A DNA stretch of 64,000 nt from UBA1672 sp050633285 (GTDB lineage Bacteria > Pseudomonadota > Alphaproteobacteria > Micavibrionales > Micavibrionaceae). The notes beneath the pieces are model-generated. The model saw nothing but the letters and a program-made list of their open reading frames with translations, was not told the DNA's origin and ran no database searches. Position numbers and translations under genes: made by a program. This document shows, in pieces, positions 8,402-16,944 of the stretch (its first letter is position 1; the number at the start of each line of letters is the position of its first letter). Location: assembly GCA_050633285.1 (NCBI GenBank), contig JBOEGG010000005.1:248001-312000 (forward strand), given 5' to 3'.

Positions 8402-8425
8402 CGCCCAGTTCATCTGGGCGTTTTT
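8402..8425 (+). terminator. Intrinsic terminator after the XRE gene
   Basis: A perfect 7-bp GC stem, cgcccag (8402-8408) and ctgggcg (8414-8420), with a 5-base loop and followed at once by five T residues. It should stop transcription of the XRE gene and separate it from the recombinase unit, which would need its own promoter in the 8426-8490 interval. Confidence 0.8.
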
Positions 8426-8502
8426 GTTATAATGAATTCATCAAAACAACTTTGCATTTAAGGAAATGCGGGAGCTTAACAGCTTTTGCACAAGGGAGAG
8501 CT

Positions 8503-8739
8503 ATGCCCATGAACATTGATAAATACCGCCATCACTTAAAAACACTTAAGCTGGATCGCAAGCAGGAAGATGAAATCATCACATTGATTTGGAAGATCAT
8601 GGAGCATTTTGTCTCTGCGGCCTTTGGTAAAGCGCCAGTGCAGCAGGCTTTGCGTGAAAGGAACAAGAACTCTATTCAGGATTCTAGGCCTGTGATAGAC
8701 TCGAACTATTCAAAGACAACAGGAGAAGCCGATACCTAA
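8503..8739 (+). CDS. Small protein coupled to the serine recombinase
   Basis: A 78-residue soluble protein beginning 'MPMNIDKYRHHLKTLKLDRK'. I chose the ATG at 8503 because gggagag lies six bases upstream; a second ATG at 8509 is possible. The pattern of a helical 'EDEIITLIWKIMEHFVSAAFG' segment followed by a variable tail is that of the small conserved proteins that commonly precede recombinase genes in alphaproteobacteria. Its stop (TAA, 8737-8739) falls inside the first codons of the recombinase, so the two are translationally coupled. Its function is not established. A role in controlling or assisting recombination is plausible. Confidence 0.75.
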   Translation: MPMNIDKYRHHLKTLKLDRKQEDEIITLIWKIMEHFVSAAFGKAPVQQALRERNKNSIQDSRPVIDSNYSKTTGEADT

Positions 8740-10327
8740 AGCCGTCATCTATTGCCGTGTCAGTAGTCCCAAGCAAGTAACTGAGGGGAATGGGCTAGCA
8801 TCACAAGAAACGCGATGCCGCGAATATGCGAAGCATAAGGGCTATGACGTTTCTGAGGTGTTTCGCGATGAAGGGTTATCTGGCAAGCTTTTAGATCGTC
8901 CGAATATGAAGGCGATGCTGTCTTACATCAAAACACATAAGCATGAGGAACCAATCGTTATTATCGACGATATTAGCCGCCTTGCCCGCGACATTGAAAC
9001 CCATATTCATTTGCGTACATCCATAACAGATGCAGGCGGGAAGCTAGAAAGCCCTTCCATTGAGTTTGGTGAAGATTCCGATAGCAGGCTGGTCGAACAC
9101 CTTCTCGCCTCTGTTGCGGCTCATCAACGTGAAAAGAACGCAGAGCAAGTGAAGAACCGTATGCGAGCACGCATGCAAGGTGGGTACTGGGTGTTTTATC
9201 CCGTGCCGGGCTATAAATACGAGAAGCAATCTGGACACGGTAAAATATTGGTACGCGATGAGCCTTTAGCCTCTGTGATAGCCGATGCTTTGAATGGCTT
9301 TGCCAATGGTCTTTTAGAAACAAAGGGCGAGGTGAAACGGTTCCTTGAAGCATCACCGCATTTCCCAAAAGATAAAAACGGACTGGTGCATTATTCTCGC
9401 GTTACAGAAACTCTAAACAAAGTATTCTACGCGGGATATCTGGATAAACCTGAATGGGGCATAAACCTGATTCAGGGCAAGCATGAGCCGCTTATTACGT
9501 TTGAGACGCATCAGAAGATATTAAGCCGTATGGACGCGGTTGCTGTCGTTCCAGCGCGGATTGATATCAGTGATGACTTCCCTTTGCGCGGTTTTGTGAC
9601 GTGTGGGTGTTGTGGATCGCACATGACCTCTTGTTGGTCAAAGGGAAGAAGTGCGAAATATCCGTATTATCTCTGCACTGAAAAAAGCTGTAGCCAGTAT
9701 CGCAAATCTATTCGTAAGGAAAAGATTGAAGGTGAGTTTGAAGAGTTGCTCAAAGATATGACACCATCACAGGAGTTGTTCTTTGTTGCCGCAGATGTAT
9801 TTACTGACCTTTGGGGCGCTAAACAAGCGCGCGCAAAAGACGAGGCGGAACAGATTCGTATGGATGTTTTAAAGATTGAGCGCAAGACGGAACAATTTTT
9901 AGATCGCATAGTCGAAACAGACAGCCAAACTCTAATCACAACCTATGAAAACAAGATCAGAAAATTGGAAGAAGAGAAAATCAGGTTGGATGAAAACATC
10001 GCAAAATGTGGTCGTCCCTTGGCCTCATTCGATGAAACGTTTCGAACCGCGCTTACATTTCTATCAAACCCGCAGAAACTCTGGCAATCGAACAAACTAG
10101 AACATCAAAGAATGGTGCTAAAACTCGCCTTTACACAAAAACTGCCATACGACAAAAAACACGGATTTCGAACCACCGCAAAGGCGCAGCCCTTCGCGGT
10201 TCTTGAGCAGATTTGTGGTGGTGAGTCTAAAATGGTGGGCCCGGCCGGACTTGAACCGGCACGTCCATACGGACAACAGATTTTAAGTCTGCAGCGTCTA
10301 CCATTCCGCCACGGGCCCTTAAAATAA
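8732..10327 (+). CDS. Large serine recombinase of the island
   Basis: Site-specific recombinase of about 531 residues. The frame opens at an ATA codon (8732), with ggag six bases before it: 'IPKAVIYCRVSSPKQ'. Ser11 of 'YCRVSS' is the catalytic nucleophile. An ATG-only or GTG-only caller would start at 8858 and lose it. Then come 'DDISRLARDIETH' (near residue 79), the recombinase domain (about 165-270), and a zinc ribbon with Cys at about 291, 294, 315 and 320. A coiled coil (about 370-420) and the tail 'LKLAFTQKLPYDKKHGFRT' complete it. The last 32 or so codons are antisense to the tRNA-Leu gene, so the C-terminus was set by the integration site. ATA may be a rare start or a mutated ATG that silences the enzyme. 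Confidence 0.88.
   Translation: MPKAVIYCRVSSPKQVTEGNGLASQETRCREYAKHKGYDVSEVFRDEGLSGKLLDRPNMKAMLSYIKTHKHEEPIVIIDDISRLARDIETHIHLRTSITDAGGKLESPSIEFGEDSDSRLVEHLLASVAAHQREKNAEQVKNRMRARMQGGYWVFYPVPGYKYEKQSGHGKILVRDEPLASVIADALNGFANGLLETKGEVKRFLEASPHFPKDKNGLVHYSRVTETLNKVFYAGYLDKPEWGINLIQGKHEPLITFETHQKILSRMDAVAVVPARIDISDDFPLRGFVTCGCCGSHMTSCWSKGRSAKYPYYLCTEKSCSQYRKSIRKEKIEGEFEELLKDMTPSQELFFVAADVFTDLWGAKQARAKDEAEQIRMDVLKIERKTEQFLDRIVETDSQTLITTYENKIRKLEEEKIRLDENIAKCGRPLASFDETFRTALTFLSNPQKLWQSNKLEHQRMVLKLAFTQKLPYDKKHGFRTTAKAQPFAVLEQICGGESKMVGPAGLEPARPYGQQILSLQRLPFRHGPLK
10233..10318 (-). tRNA. tRNA-Leu (anticodon UAA)
   Basis: An 86-base class II tRNA on the minus strand. The 7-bp acceptor stem is GGGCCCG/CGGGCCC, followed by discriminator A and an encoded CCA (10233-10235). 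The anticodon stem CAGA/TCTG encloses loop CTTAAAA, giving UAA. There is a long variable arm (GTCC/GGAC), and the T-arm GCCGG-TTCAAGT-CCGGC is perfect. It is the integration site of the island: the recombinase gene converges on its 3' end and overlaps the whole tRNA on the opposite strand. Confidence 0.97.
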
Positions 10328-10392
10328 GTGCTGCACACTATCAGCTGTTTGAGGTGTCGTCCAGCGTTATTATACAATAATATCTTGAAAAT

Positions 10393-10761
10393 TTATTTTC
10401 GAAAATGTGCGATTTTTTCTGTAATATTACGCAGTGTGTTTCGGCCGTTTTGTGTGAGGAAAATTTGTTTTTTACGCTTTTCTATGGGGGATATCTTTAT
10501 TTGAATGAAGTTATAGGAGCGTCCGCGTGGTTTGTTTTTTGAAAGGGCGCTCGCGATACGGGATACTGTAGATAGGGGCATTCCTGTTTTCTTTGCGAGA
10601 TCGCTCATGGATAAGCCTTCGTTCAATGCAATCTCAGAAAGGCAAATTGCATATTGTATAGGGAATTCCGGATCAATATTTTGTAATTCGAGTAATATTG
10701 TTTTGAAAAAATTCGTTTCTTTTTCCATTTGTTTTTGCTCGTTTGTTAAGAATTTTTCCAT
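10393..10761 (-). CDS. MarR-like winged-helix regulator
   Basis: A 122-residue protein with a MarR-type winged helix. The helix-turn-helix is 'LSMSDLAKKTGMPLSTVSRI' (about residues 53-72). The wing contains 'ISPIEKRKKQIFLTQNGRNTL', matching the usual D-R-R-K-K-x-x-x-L-T-x-x-G pattern. The N-terminal helix for dimerisation is short. Alternative starts are the ATG at 10761 or the one at 10728 ('MEKETNFFKTILLE'); neither has a strong ribosome site. It lies between the tRNA-Leu and the pentapeptide-repeat gene in an AT-rich, weakly packed stretch. Replication or mobile-element regulators of this subtype occur on islands, but the target here cannot be told. Confidence 0.75.
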   Translation of the reverse strand: MEKFLTNEQKQMEKETNFFKTILLELQNIDPEFPIQYAICLSEIALNEGLSMSDLAKKTGMPLSTVSRIASALSKNKPRGRSYNFIQIKISPIEKRKKQIFLTQNGRNTLRNITEKIAHFRK

Positions 10762-10944
10762 TGGGGGTATATATAATTTCTGTATATGGTAAGTGAATAA
10801 TGTGTTCAGTCTTGTATCTCTGAATGAGGTATATGGGCGAGAATCCCAATTCTTTATTTACTTCAATGTAAACTGAAAAAAAACTACCACAGGTTGTGTA
10901 AAAAATCATTGTAATTCTCGCTGTTCTAATTGGAGTATATTCTG

Positions 10945-11607
10945 TTAGCCGTTTAAAACCTTGCTTTGATGGCTGAATTGGTGGGTGCTTTTTTGTTGTG
11001 GTATTGTTTTTAGCACATGCTCTTGTAGGTGTTGTATAAGAGGGGGGATTGCCCGAGATGAGAAATACTGTGTTCCAACTTTTACTATGTCGTCCAAAAT
11101 TATAATTGGCGTGTTTAATACGCCTTTGAATATAGCGGGTGTATTGGACATTGGGTGTGATATATTGTCTGTTGTTATGAACGTTGATCCAATAGTTGAG
11201 TGAGTGAGGTGAAAGTCCAAATCAAAGCATGATAGTGTTGAAAATTGGCAGTCACGCATGTCAGCTCCATCAATAGGTGTTGCGCCAAATGCAGCTCCTG
11301 CGAAGTTGCATTGTCTTAGGTGTGAGTATGAAAGGCAAGTGTTGTAAAGAGAGGTGTTTAAAAAGCTCGCCTTCTCTAAATTTGCTTCTGATAGATTGCA
11401 CCCAGTCAAGTTTGTGCCATTTAGGCATGCATGTGGCATGTGTGCCATGTCGATGTTTGCATTGGTCAGGTTTTGATTTTTTAAATTTATATATGATAAA
11501 TCAAGTTTTTGTTCTACGGCATGTTCTATACATGCAGTAATTGAAGTATAGTATCCGGAAAATATAGATGAATTGTCAGTGTATCTGTTTAAAGTAAATA
11601 GTTGCAT
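10945..11607 (-). CDS. Pentapeptide-repeat protein
   Basis: A 220-residue protein, taking the ATG at 11607 as start (a GTG at 11622 would add five residues). From about residue 38 to 125 it repeats units of five with a central Leu/Phe and A(N/D)-L-X-X type spacing: 'LSYINLKNQNLTNANIDMAH', 'LNGTNLTGCNLSEANLEKAS' and so on. This predicts a right-handed quadrilateral beta-helix. The C-terminal 80 residues are not repetitive. Pentapeptide proteins serve varied roles, including DNA mimicry that protects gyrase (Qnr, MfpA); nothing here proves that use. Cysteines in several repeat positions are a little unusual. It is monocistronic, divergent from uvrC. Confidence 0.85.
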   Translation of the reverse strand: MQLFTLNRYTDNSSIFSGYYTSITACIEHAVEQKLDLSYINLKNQNLTNANIDMAHMPHACLNGTNLTGCNLSEANLEKASFLNTSLYNTCLSYSHLRQCNFAGAAFGATPIDGADMRDCQFSTLSCFDLDFHLTHSTIGSTFITTDNISHPMSNTPAIFKGVLNTPIIILDDIVKVGTQYFSSRAIPPLIQHLQEHVLKTIPQQKSTHQFSHQSKVLNG

Positions 11608-11884
11608 TTTGCGTCCCCACACGTTGAGATTGATGGTGGATAGTTGATAGGTTGCAAGTATTTTGTCAAACTATTTTTCATAAGTTTGTTTTTAGTTGAT
11701 TTTTTTACCTTTATTTTTGATGTGTTTTTTCAATAGCTTAACTATAGGTTATATAAGTTATTTTTAATGTAGGGCGTATGATATTGGTGCATTCTTATGT
11801 ATGCTTTAATATTCATGCATTATGCATATTGTGTTTTACGGTAAAATCCCTAAATGGATTTTACATATACTAAAGGCGTATATT

Positions 11885-13732
11885 ATGGGAGATGTACCTA
11901 TACTAAAGGGTGTGGAGATTATTAAGCGGTATTTATTATCGCTGACAAATACGCCGGGTGTGTATCGTATGATCTCGGAGCAAGGGGATGTTCTTTATGT
12001 TGGAAAGGCGAAAGCACTTAAAAAACGTGTTGTGTCTTATACGCATTTTGATAAGCTTCCGCACAGGCTTCAACGTATGGTTGCTTTGACGCATTCTATG
12101 GAGTTTATTCAGACTCATACTGAAGCAGAGGCACTTATACTTGAAGCTAATCTGATTAAGAAGTTGAGGCCGCGCTATAATATATTGTTACGCGACGATA
12201 AATCTTTTCCTTATATACTGGTTAGGACAGGTCATGATTTTCCACAAATCCTAAAGCATCGTGGGGCGAAATCTATCAAAGGTGATTATTATGGGCCATT
12301 TCCCAGTGCAGGGGATGTGAATAGGACAATTGCGATTTTGCAGAAGATTTTTTTACTTAGAAATTGTTCTGATAGTTATTTTGAGAGCAGGGACAGGCCA
12401 TGCTTACAATATCATATTAAACGCTGTACCGCGCCGTGTGTCGGTAAAATTAGTGGGCGTGAATATGCCGAGCAAGTTGAGGGCGCTAAAGCTTTTATGG
12501 ATGGAAAAAGCAGAGATGTTCAGAACCGTTTGAGTGCGTTAATGCATGAGGCGAGTGATAAAATGGATTATGAAGAGGCCGGATCTTATCGTGACAGGAT
12601 ACGTGCATTAACATCTATTCAGGCTCGACAGGATATTAATGGCGATATTGGTGATGCGGATGTGGTTGCGGTTACGCAAAGTGGAGGGCATAGCTGTATA
12701 CAGGTTTTCTTTTATCGGGGAGGGAGAAATCTTGGTAATCGGTCTTATTATCCGAAACATAGCGAGGATGAAACGGAGGCTGCTATTCTTGAAGCCTTTT
12801 TGGTTCAATTTTATGAAGGTAAAAGTTTACCATCGGAGATTATTGTTAATCTGGCCGTAGATAATGTCAAGTTGGTGGAGGAAGCTTTGTCGCATATTGC
12901 AGGTCATAATGTACGTATTCATGCACCTTCACGTGGTAAATATAGGCCTGTTATAGATTTTGCGTTGAAGAATGCAGTGGAGGCGTTAGAGCGTCATATG
13001 GCTCAATCGGCGACACGTTTGAAATTGCGCCGTGGTGTCGCGGATTTGTTTGGCTTGGATGATATACCAAAGCGAATAGAGGTTTATGATAATAGTCACA
13101 TTTCAGGCACGAATATGGTCGGAGGTATGATTGTTGAGGGAGAAGATGGGTTTTTAAAAAACTCCTATCGTAAATTTAATATTAAGCAGGCCGCGCAAGC
13201 CGATGATTATGGAATGATGCGAGAGGTTTTAACGCGTCGCTTTAAACGAAGTTTGAAGGATGGGGAGTGTGCAGGATATGAGAGCTGGCCTGATATATTA
13301 TTGATAGATGGTGGTTTAGGGCAACTTAATGCCTGCCGCGAAGTCTTGGAGGATTTAGGCATATTGGATGATGTGGTTTTGGTTGCAATCGCGAAAGGGG
13401 AGGATCGTAATGCGGGGCGTGAGAAATTCTTTATGGTCGGGCGTGAGATGTTCCAATTGCCTGTGAATGACCCGGTACTACATTATTTACAGCGTTTACG
13501 TGATGAGGCGCATCGCTTTGCCATTGGAGCACACCGCACAAGGCGATCTAATGCGCTTAAATCTTCACCACTTGATGACATTGAGGGGATTGGTGCCAAA
13601 CGTAAGAAGGCTTTATTACTATATTTCGGATCGGCAAAGGCGGTTGAGGCCGCAGGGGTTGAAGACTTACAAAAAGTTGAAGGCATATCAGGTTCTATTG
13701 CTCATAAAATCTATGATTATTTTCATAGCTGA
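11885..13732 (+). CDS. uvrC: UvrABC excinuclease subunit C
   Basis: Nucleotide-excision repair endonuclease of 615 residues, making both incisions around a lesion in the UvrB-DNA complex. The GIY-YIG nuclease is near the N-terminus ('TPGVYRMISEQGDVLYVGKA'). A UVR/UvrB-binding segment lies near 205-240. The RNase H-like C-terminal nuclease contains 'EVYDNSHISGTNMVGGMIV' and 'PDILLIDGGLGQL', and tandem HhH motifs end the protein ('IEGIGAKRKKALLLYFGS'). I place the start at the ATG at 11885 because the GIY-YIG domain begins 30 residues later. An in-frame ATG at 11822 would add an atypical hydrophobic leader. It stands alone, with a 280-base gap of no recognised content before the bactofilin. Confidence 0.97.
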   Translation: MGDVPILKGVEIIKRYLLSLTNTPGVYRMISEQGDVLYVGKAKALKKRVVSYTHFDKLPHRLQRMVALTHSMEFIQTHTEAEALILEANLIKKLRPRYNILLRDDKSFPYILVRTGHDFPQILKHRGAKSIKGDYYGPFPSAGDVNRTIAILQKIFLLRNCSDSYFESRDRPCLQYHIKRCTAPCVGKISGREYAEQVEGAKAFMDGKSRDVQNRLSALMHEASDKMDYEEAGSYRDRIRALTSIQARQDINGDIGDADVVAVTQSGGHSCIQVFFYRGGRNLGNRSYYPKHSEDETEAAILEAFLVQFYEGKSLPSEIIVNLAVDNVKLVEEALSHIAGHNVRIHAPSRGKYRPVIDFALKNAVEALERHMAQSATRLKLRRGVADLFGLDDIPKRIEVYDNSHISGTNMVGGMIVEGEDGFLKNSYRKFNIKQAAQADDYGMMREVLTRRFKRSLKDGECAGYESWPDILLIDGGLGQLNACREVLEDLGILDDVVLVAIAKGEDRNAGREKFFMVGREMFQLPVNDPVLHYLQRLRDEAHRFAIGAHRTRRSNALKSSPLDDIEGIGAKRKKALLLYFGSAKAVEAAGVEDLQKVEGISGSIAHKIYDYFHS

Positions 13733-14012
13733 TATTGAGAAGGATAGTCGATTTTGGGATATCTTTGGGGATAAATTTGTGAGTTGTTATGGCTTTACGA
13801 TATAGCGTTTTTCATAAAATGAGAACAAAAAAATAAAAATAAATAGAATCAAAATGATGGCATTTTGTCTGGGGAAAAGTCCGAATCAAGTCTTGCAGGC
13901 TAGGGGGGGGCGTGCTAGGTTTTCTTTACTCAATACATTAAAGAAATTTGTGCGCATACAGGGGTTTGTGTGCGTCGGACTCTAACATTCTTATTGGAAA
14001 GGTGCTTACAAA

Positions 14013-14825
14013 ATGTTTCATCGAGTCAAATCAGAGGTTGCTGAAAATGAGCAAAAATCATCACAAGAGCCTGAAACAAGGTATCGTGATGAGGATACTC
14101 GTCCCGCTATGTCTTCCCGCGTAGAGCAGGAAAAGCAAGAAGTGGCAGAAGAAAAGCCTTCACGCCCGTCATACAGTGCGGCGAGCCAACCAAAAACACA
14201 GGAAGAACCTGCAAGAGGTAATTACCAACCGTCTATTTCACGTAGTACAGGTGGTTACACAGGTGGATCTTCATCATATGCGGCAGGATCATCTACGTCG
14301 TCATCTGCATCTGCTTATTCTTCACCATCACCTGTTTCTGATCTTGCATATTCAGGCGGTGATCGTGTTTTGACAATTGGTCGCGGGATCAATATGTCAG
14401 GTGAAATTGACAGTTGTGAGCATTTGCTTGTTGAAGGTACTGTTGAAGCGGCATTAAAAGGCGCAAAGATGCTTGATATTGCTGAATCTGGTACGTTCTA
14501 CGGTACTGTTGAAATTGAAGAGGCAACAATTGCAGGTCGCTTTGAGGGTGACATTACTGTAAATGGTCGTCTGACAATTAAAGAGACTGGCGTTATTACC
14601 GGGTCTATCGCATATCGTGAGCTTGCTGTTGAAGCGGGTGCGATGCTTGATGGTCGTATGACACCTCTTAAGCCTGCTGCTGACCCACGTAGTGCGGACA
14701 AATACCGTGCGGGTTCTGATGCTTCTGCTATGGCGAAAGCACAAGGCGGTAAATCAAAAAAGGATGACAGGGAGCCAGCGAACGCAGAGAGCGGTTTGTT
14801 TTCGAAGGCACATGCTTCTTACTAA
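14013..14825 (+). CDS. Bactofilin-family cytoskeletal protein
   Basis: A 270-residue protein with a central bactofilin domain (about residues 112-218) flanked by disordered tails. The core starts 'RVLTIGRGINMSGEIDSCEH' and continues with the repetitive beta-helix pattern 'LLVEGTVEAALKGAKMLDIA...GTFYGTVEIEEATIAG'. It polymerises into nucleotide-free filaments in the family and often scaffolds cell-wall enzymes at a particular pole or stalk. The N-terminal 110 residues are charged, then Ser/Gly/Tyr-rich. Many alphaproteobacterial bactofilins sit next to an M23 peptidase gene; none is adjacent here. A strong terminator follows at 14934. Confidence 0.92.
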   Translation: MFHRVKSEVAENEQKSSQEPETRYRDEDTRPAMSSRVEQEKQEVAEEKPSRPSYSAASQPKTQEEPARGNYQPSISRSTGGYTGGSSSYAAGSSTSSSASAYSSPSPVSDLAYSGGDRVLTIGRGINMSGEIDSCEHLLVEGTVEAALKGAKMLDIAESGTFYGTVEIEEATIAGRFEGDITVNGRLTIKETGVITGSIAYRELAVEAGAMLDGRMTPLKPAADPRSADKYRAGSDASAMAKAQGGKSKKDDREPANAESGLFSKAHASY

Positions 14826-14933
14826 TTCCTAATCACCGGTCTTTGTTACAGTAGGGGTAACGAGGGCTTGTTATTTGGTAGCACCAAAAGAAGTGTGACA
14901 GTATTTATTTGCTGATCCCTGAATGTTTGAATG

Positions 14934-14964
14934 AAAGGCCGGGCGTTATGCTCGGCTTTTTTTT
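14934..14964 (+). terminator. Intrinsic terminator after the bactofilin gene
   Basis: The stem gccgggc/gctcggc (one G-T pair) with loop gttat is flanked by aaag on the left and eight T residues on the right. It ends the bactofilin transcript before the convergent nth gene. Confidence 0.85.
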
Positions 14965-14984
14965 ATGTCTTTGGGGGAGGGGTG

Positions 14985-15617
14985 CTATATAGTTTTTTCG
15001 TCAAAAGCGCATAAATCTTGGACTTTGCAGTCCGCGCATAAGGGCTTGCGCGCTTTGCATGTATAACGCCCTTGCAAGATAAGCCAGTGATGCGCGTGCA
15101 TTGCAAATTCATCGGGGATGACTTTCAGTAAAGCTTGTTCAACTGCATCCGGGTTTCTCCCCGGTGCCATACCGGTACGATTGGATACGCGGAATATATG
15201 TGTATCAACGGCCATAGTTGGTTGGTGAAAGGCAATGTTCAGCACAACATTCGCAGTTTTGCGACCAACACCGGGGAGCGCCATAAGCTCTTCGCGTGTT
15301 GAGGGGATTTGGCCTTGGTACTCATCAACAAGAATATTGGCCATAGCCATGACATTTTTAGCCTTATTATTATATAGGCCAATTGTTTTAATATGGTCTT
15401 TCAGGCGATCTATACCTAGTTCGACCATCTTTTGTGGCGTGTCTGCAATGGGCCAAAGATTTTTAGTGGCTTTATTTACGCCTTCATCTGTGGCTTGTGC
15501 GGATAATGTTACTGCTACGAGAAGTGTGTATGTATTGGTGTATTCCAGATCGCTTTTCGGTTCCGGGTCTATGGCGTGAAGCCTTTTAAAAAATTCGTGG
15601 ATTTGCTTTGCTTTCAT
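14985..15617 (-). CDS. nth: Endonuclease III (base-excision repair glycosylase)
   Basis: DNA glycosylase/AP lyase of about 210 residues that removes oxidised pyrimidines. The HhH motif 'LPGVGRKTANVVLNIAF' supplies the catalytic Lys and 'AVDTHIFRVSNR' the catalytic Asp. The C-terminal [4Fe-4S] loop has the exact C-x6-C-x2-C-x5-C spacing in 'CKARKPLCADCKVQDLC'. I chose the ATG at 15617; a longer frame starting at 15662 would overlap the divergent ogt start. The pair nth/ogt shares a 43-base divergent promoter region, grouping two DNA-repair functions. Confidence 0.96.
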   Translation of the reverse strand: MKAKQIHEFFKRLHAIDPEPKSDLEYTNTYTLLVAVTLSAQATDEGVNKATKNLWPIADTPQKMVELGIDRLKDHIKTIGLYNNKAKNVMAMANILVDEYQGQIPSTREELMALPGVGRKTANVVLNIAFHQPTMAVDTHIFRVSNRTGMAPGRNPDAVEQALLKVIPDEFAMHAHHWLILQGRYTCKARKPLCADCKVQDLCAFDEKTI

Positions 15618-15660
15618 AACTATTCTAAATGCCACGAGATTACGATAAGGGCAAGGGATC

Positions 15661-16167
15661 ATGACAAAAATACCGTATGGTTTTTATAATTCACCTGTTG
15701 GGGAAATGATAATTGCACAAAGCGAGGCTGGTTTATGTTGGCTTGGTTTTATGGTTGAGGGGCGTAAAGGGAATGGTTATCGCCGTATGAAAGAGCATTT
15801 CCCGGATGTTTCTTTTGTGCAGGATGATGCAAGCATTCTATCTATTGGTGATCGTTTGATTGATTTATGGCGCAATGGAGAAGAGGCCTCTGTCCTTTTA
15901 GATTTGAAGGGGACAGAATTTCAAAGGGCTGTATGGCAGGCGTTGTTAGATATTCCCAAAGGGCAGGTGAAATCTTATGGAGCTGTTGCATCTGATATGG
16001 GTAAGCCAAAAGCCGTGCGCGCGGTCGCAAGTGCCGTCGGTAATAACCCTGTTTCGTTGATTGTGCCTTGTCACCGTGTGTTACCGAAGTCTGGTGAACT
16101 TGGTAAATATGGGTGGGGGGCGGATATTAAGCGCAGTATATTGCGCTTGGAAGGTTTACAGATCTAG
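15661..16167 (+). CDS. ogt: Methylated-DNA-protein cysteine methyltransferase
   Basis: Suicide repair protein of 168 residues that transfers the alkyl group from O6-methylguanine (or O4-methylthymine) to its own Cys. The active-site loop 'IVPCHRVLPKSGELGKYGWG' places the acceptor at Cys137. The preceding helix-turn-helix 'GQVKSYGAVASDMGKPKAVR' is the usual DNA-binding element, with the Arg finger in 'AVRAVASAVGNNP'. The length is standard for a stand-alone Ogt. Its 3' end overlaps the convergent dapB gene by 12 bases. Confidence 0.96.
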   Translation: MTKIPYGFYNSPVGEMIIAQSEAGLCWLGFMVEGRKGNGYRRMKEHFPDVSFVQDDASILSIGDRLIDLWRNGEEASVLLDLKGTEFQRAVWQALLDIPKGQVKSYGAVASDMGKPKAVRAVASAVGNNPVSLIVPCHRVLPKSGELGKYGWGADIKRSILRLEGLQI

Positions 16168-16929
16168 GACATCGCGCATTGAATAAAGGCCTGGCTCTTT
16201 GTCTTTGCTCCAACGCGCGGCACGTAATGCGCCTTTTGCAAAGAGGCTACGGTCTGTTGCTTTATGTGTGAGTTCTACGCGTTCACCTTCGCCATAGAAG
16301 AATACTGTGTGCTCGCCAACAACATCGCCACCACGTGCAACGGAAAAACCTATTTTTCCTTTTTCACGTGCACCTATTTGTCCATGACGATCATATTCAG
16401 CAAGGTTTTCAAGGCTGTTTCCACGGCCAATTGCAGCACTTCTACCCAAAGCAAGTGCCGTTCCTGATGGTGCATCCAATTTATATTTATGATGCGATTC
16501 AAAGATTTCAATGTCCCAGTCCGGGTCTAGGCGCGCCGCTGCTTGTTCAATTAAGGCAGAGAGCAAGTTAACGCCAACACTCATATTTGCGGAGTATATA
16601 ATAGTTGTTTCGCGTGCGGCCTCTTTTAATGTTTCTTCATCTTCGGTCGTTAAACCGGTTGTGCCAACGATGAGTGTTGTCTTATGTTTAGCTGCAAGTT
16701 TTGCATGTGCAGCTGTACCCTCAGGTAGAGTGAAGTCAATGATGCAGTCACTGCGCTCAAAGAGTTCTTCTTCATTTTGAGTTGTAAAGAATTTTTCATC
16801 ACCATTTGTCGTGTTGCGCGCAGAACCACCAGAGAGCTCTAACCCATGTGGTTCCCAATTTCCTGAGAGTAATTCAGATATGACAACTGCGCCTACGCGT
16901 CCGTTACACCCAACGACACCGATTTTCAT
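16156..16929 (-). CDS. dapB: 4-hydroxy-tetrahydrodipicolinate reductase
   Basis: Lysine/diaminopimelate pathway enzyme of 257 residues that reduces 4-hydroxytetrahydrodipicolinate with NAD(P)H. The Rossmann motif 'KIGVVGCNGRVGAVV' opens the protein. 'TTGLT' marks the nucleotide/substrate junction. The signature 'ESHHKYKLDAPSGTALALG' carries the catalytic His and Lys. The first glycine position of the usual G-x-x-G-x-x-G is kept. It is the last gene of the grpE-dnaK-J-dnaJ-dapB block, 15 bases after dnaJ, a linkage seen in other alphaproteobacteria. Confidence 0.95.
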   Translation of the reverse strand: MKIGVVGCNGRVGAVVISELLSGNWEPHGLELSGGSARNTTNGDEKFFTTQNEEELFERSDCIIDFTLPEGTAAHAKLAAKHKTTLIVGTTGLTTEDEETLKEAARETTIIYSANMSVGVNLLSALIEQAAARLDPDWDIEIFESHHKYKLDAPSGTALALGRSAAIGRGNSLENLAEYDRHGQIGAREKGKIGFSVARGGDVVGEHTVFFYGEGERVELTHKATDRSLFAKGALRAARWSKDKEPGLYSMRDVLDL

Positions 16930-16944
16930 AGTGTTTTTCCTTTG

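Noticed and set aside
10673..10909. Second minus-strand frame overlapping the MarR-like gene
   Set aside because: It shares most of its 3' half with the regulator in another frame and shows no motif or ribosome site.
14454..14744. Minus-strand frames inside the bactofilin gene
   Set aside because: Antisense shadows of the repetitive beta-helix coding sequence; the plus-strand bactofilin domain is unambiguous.
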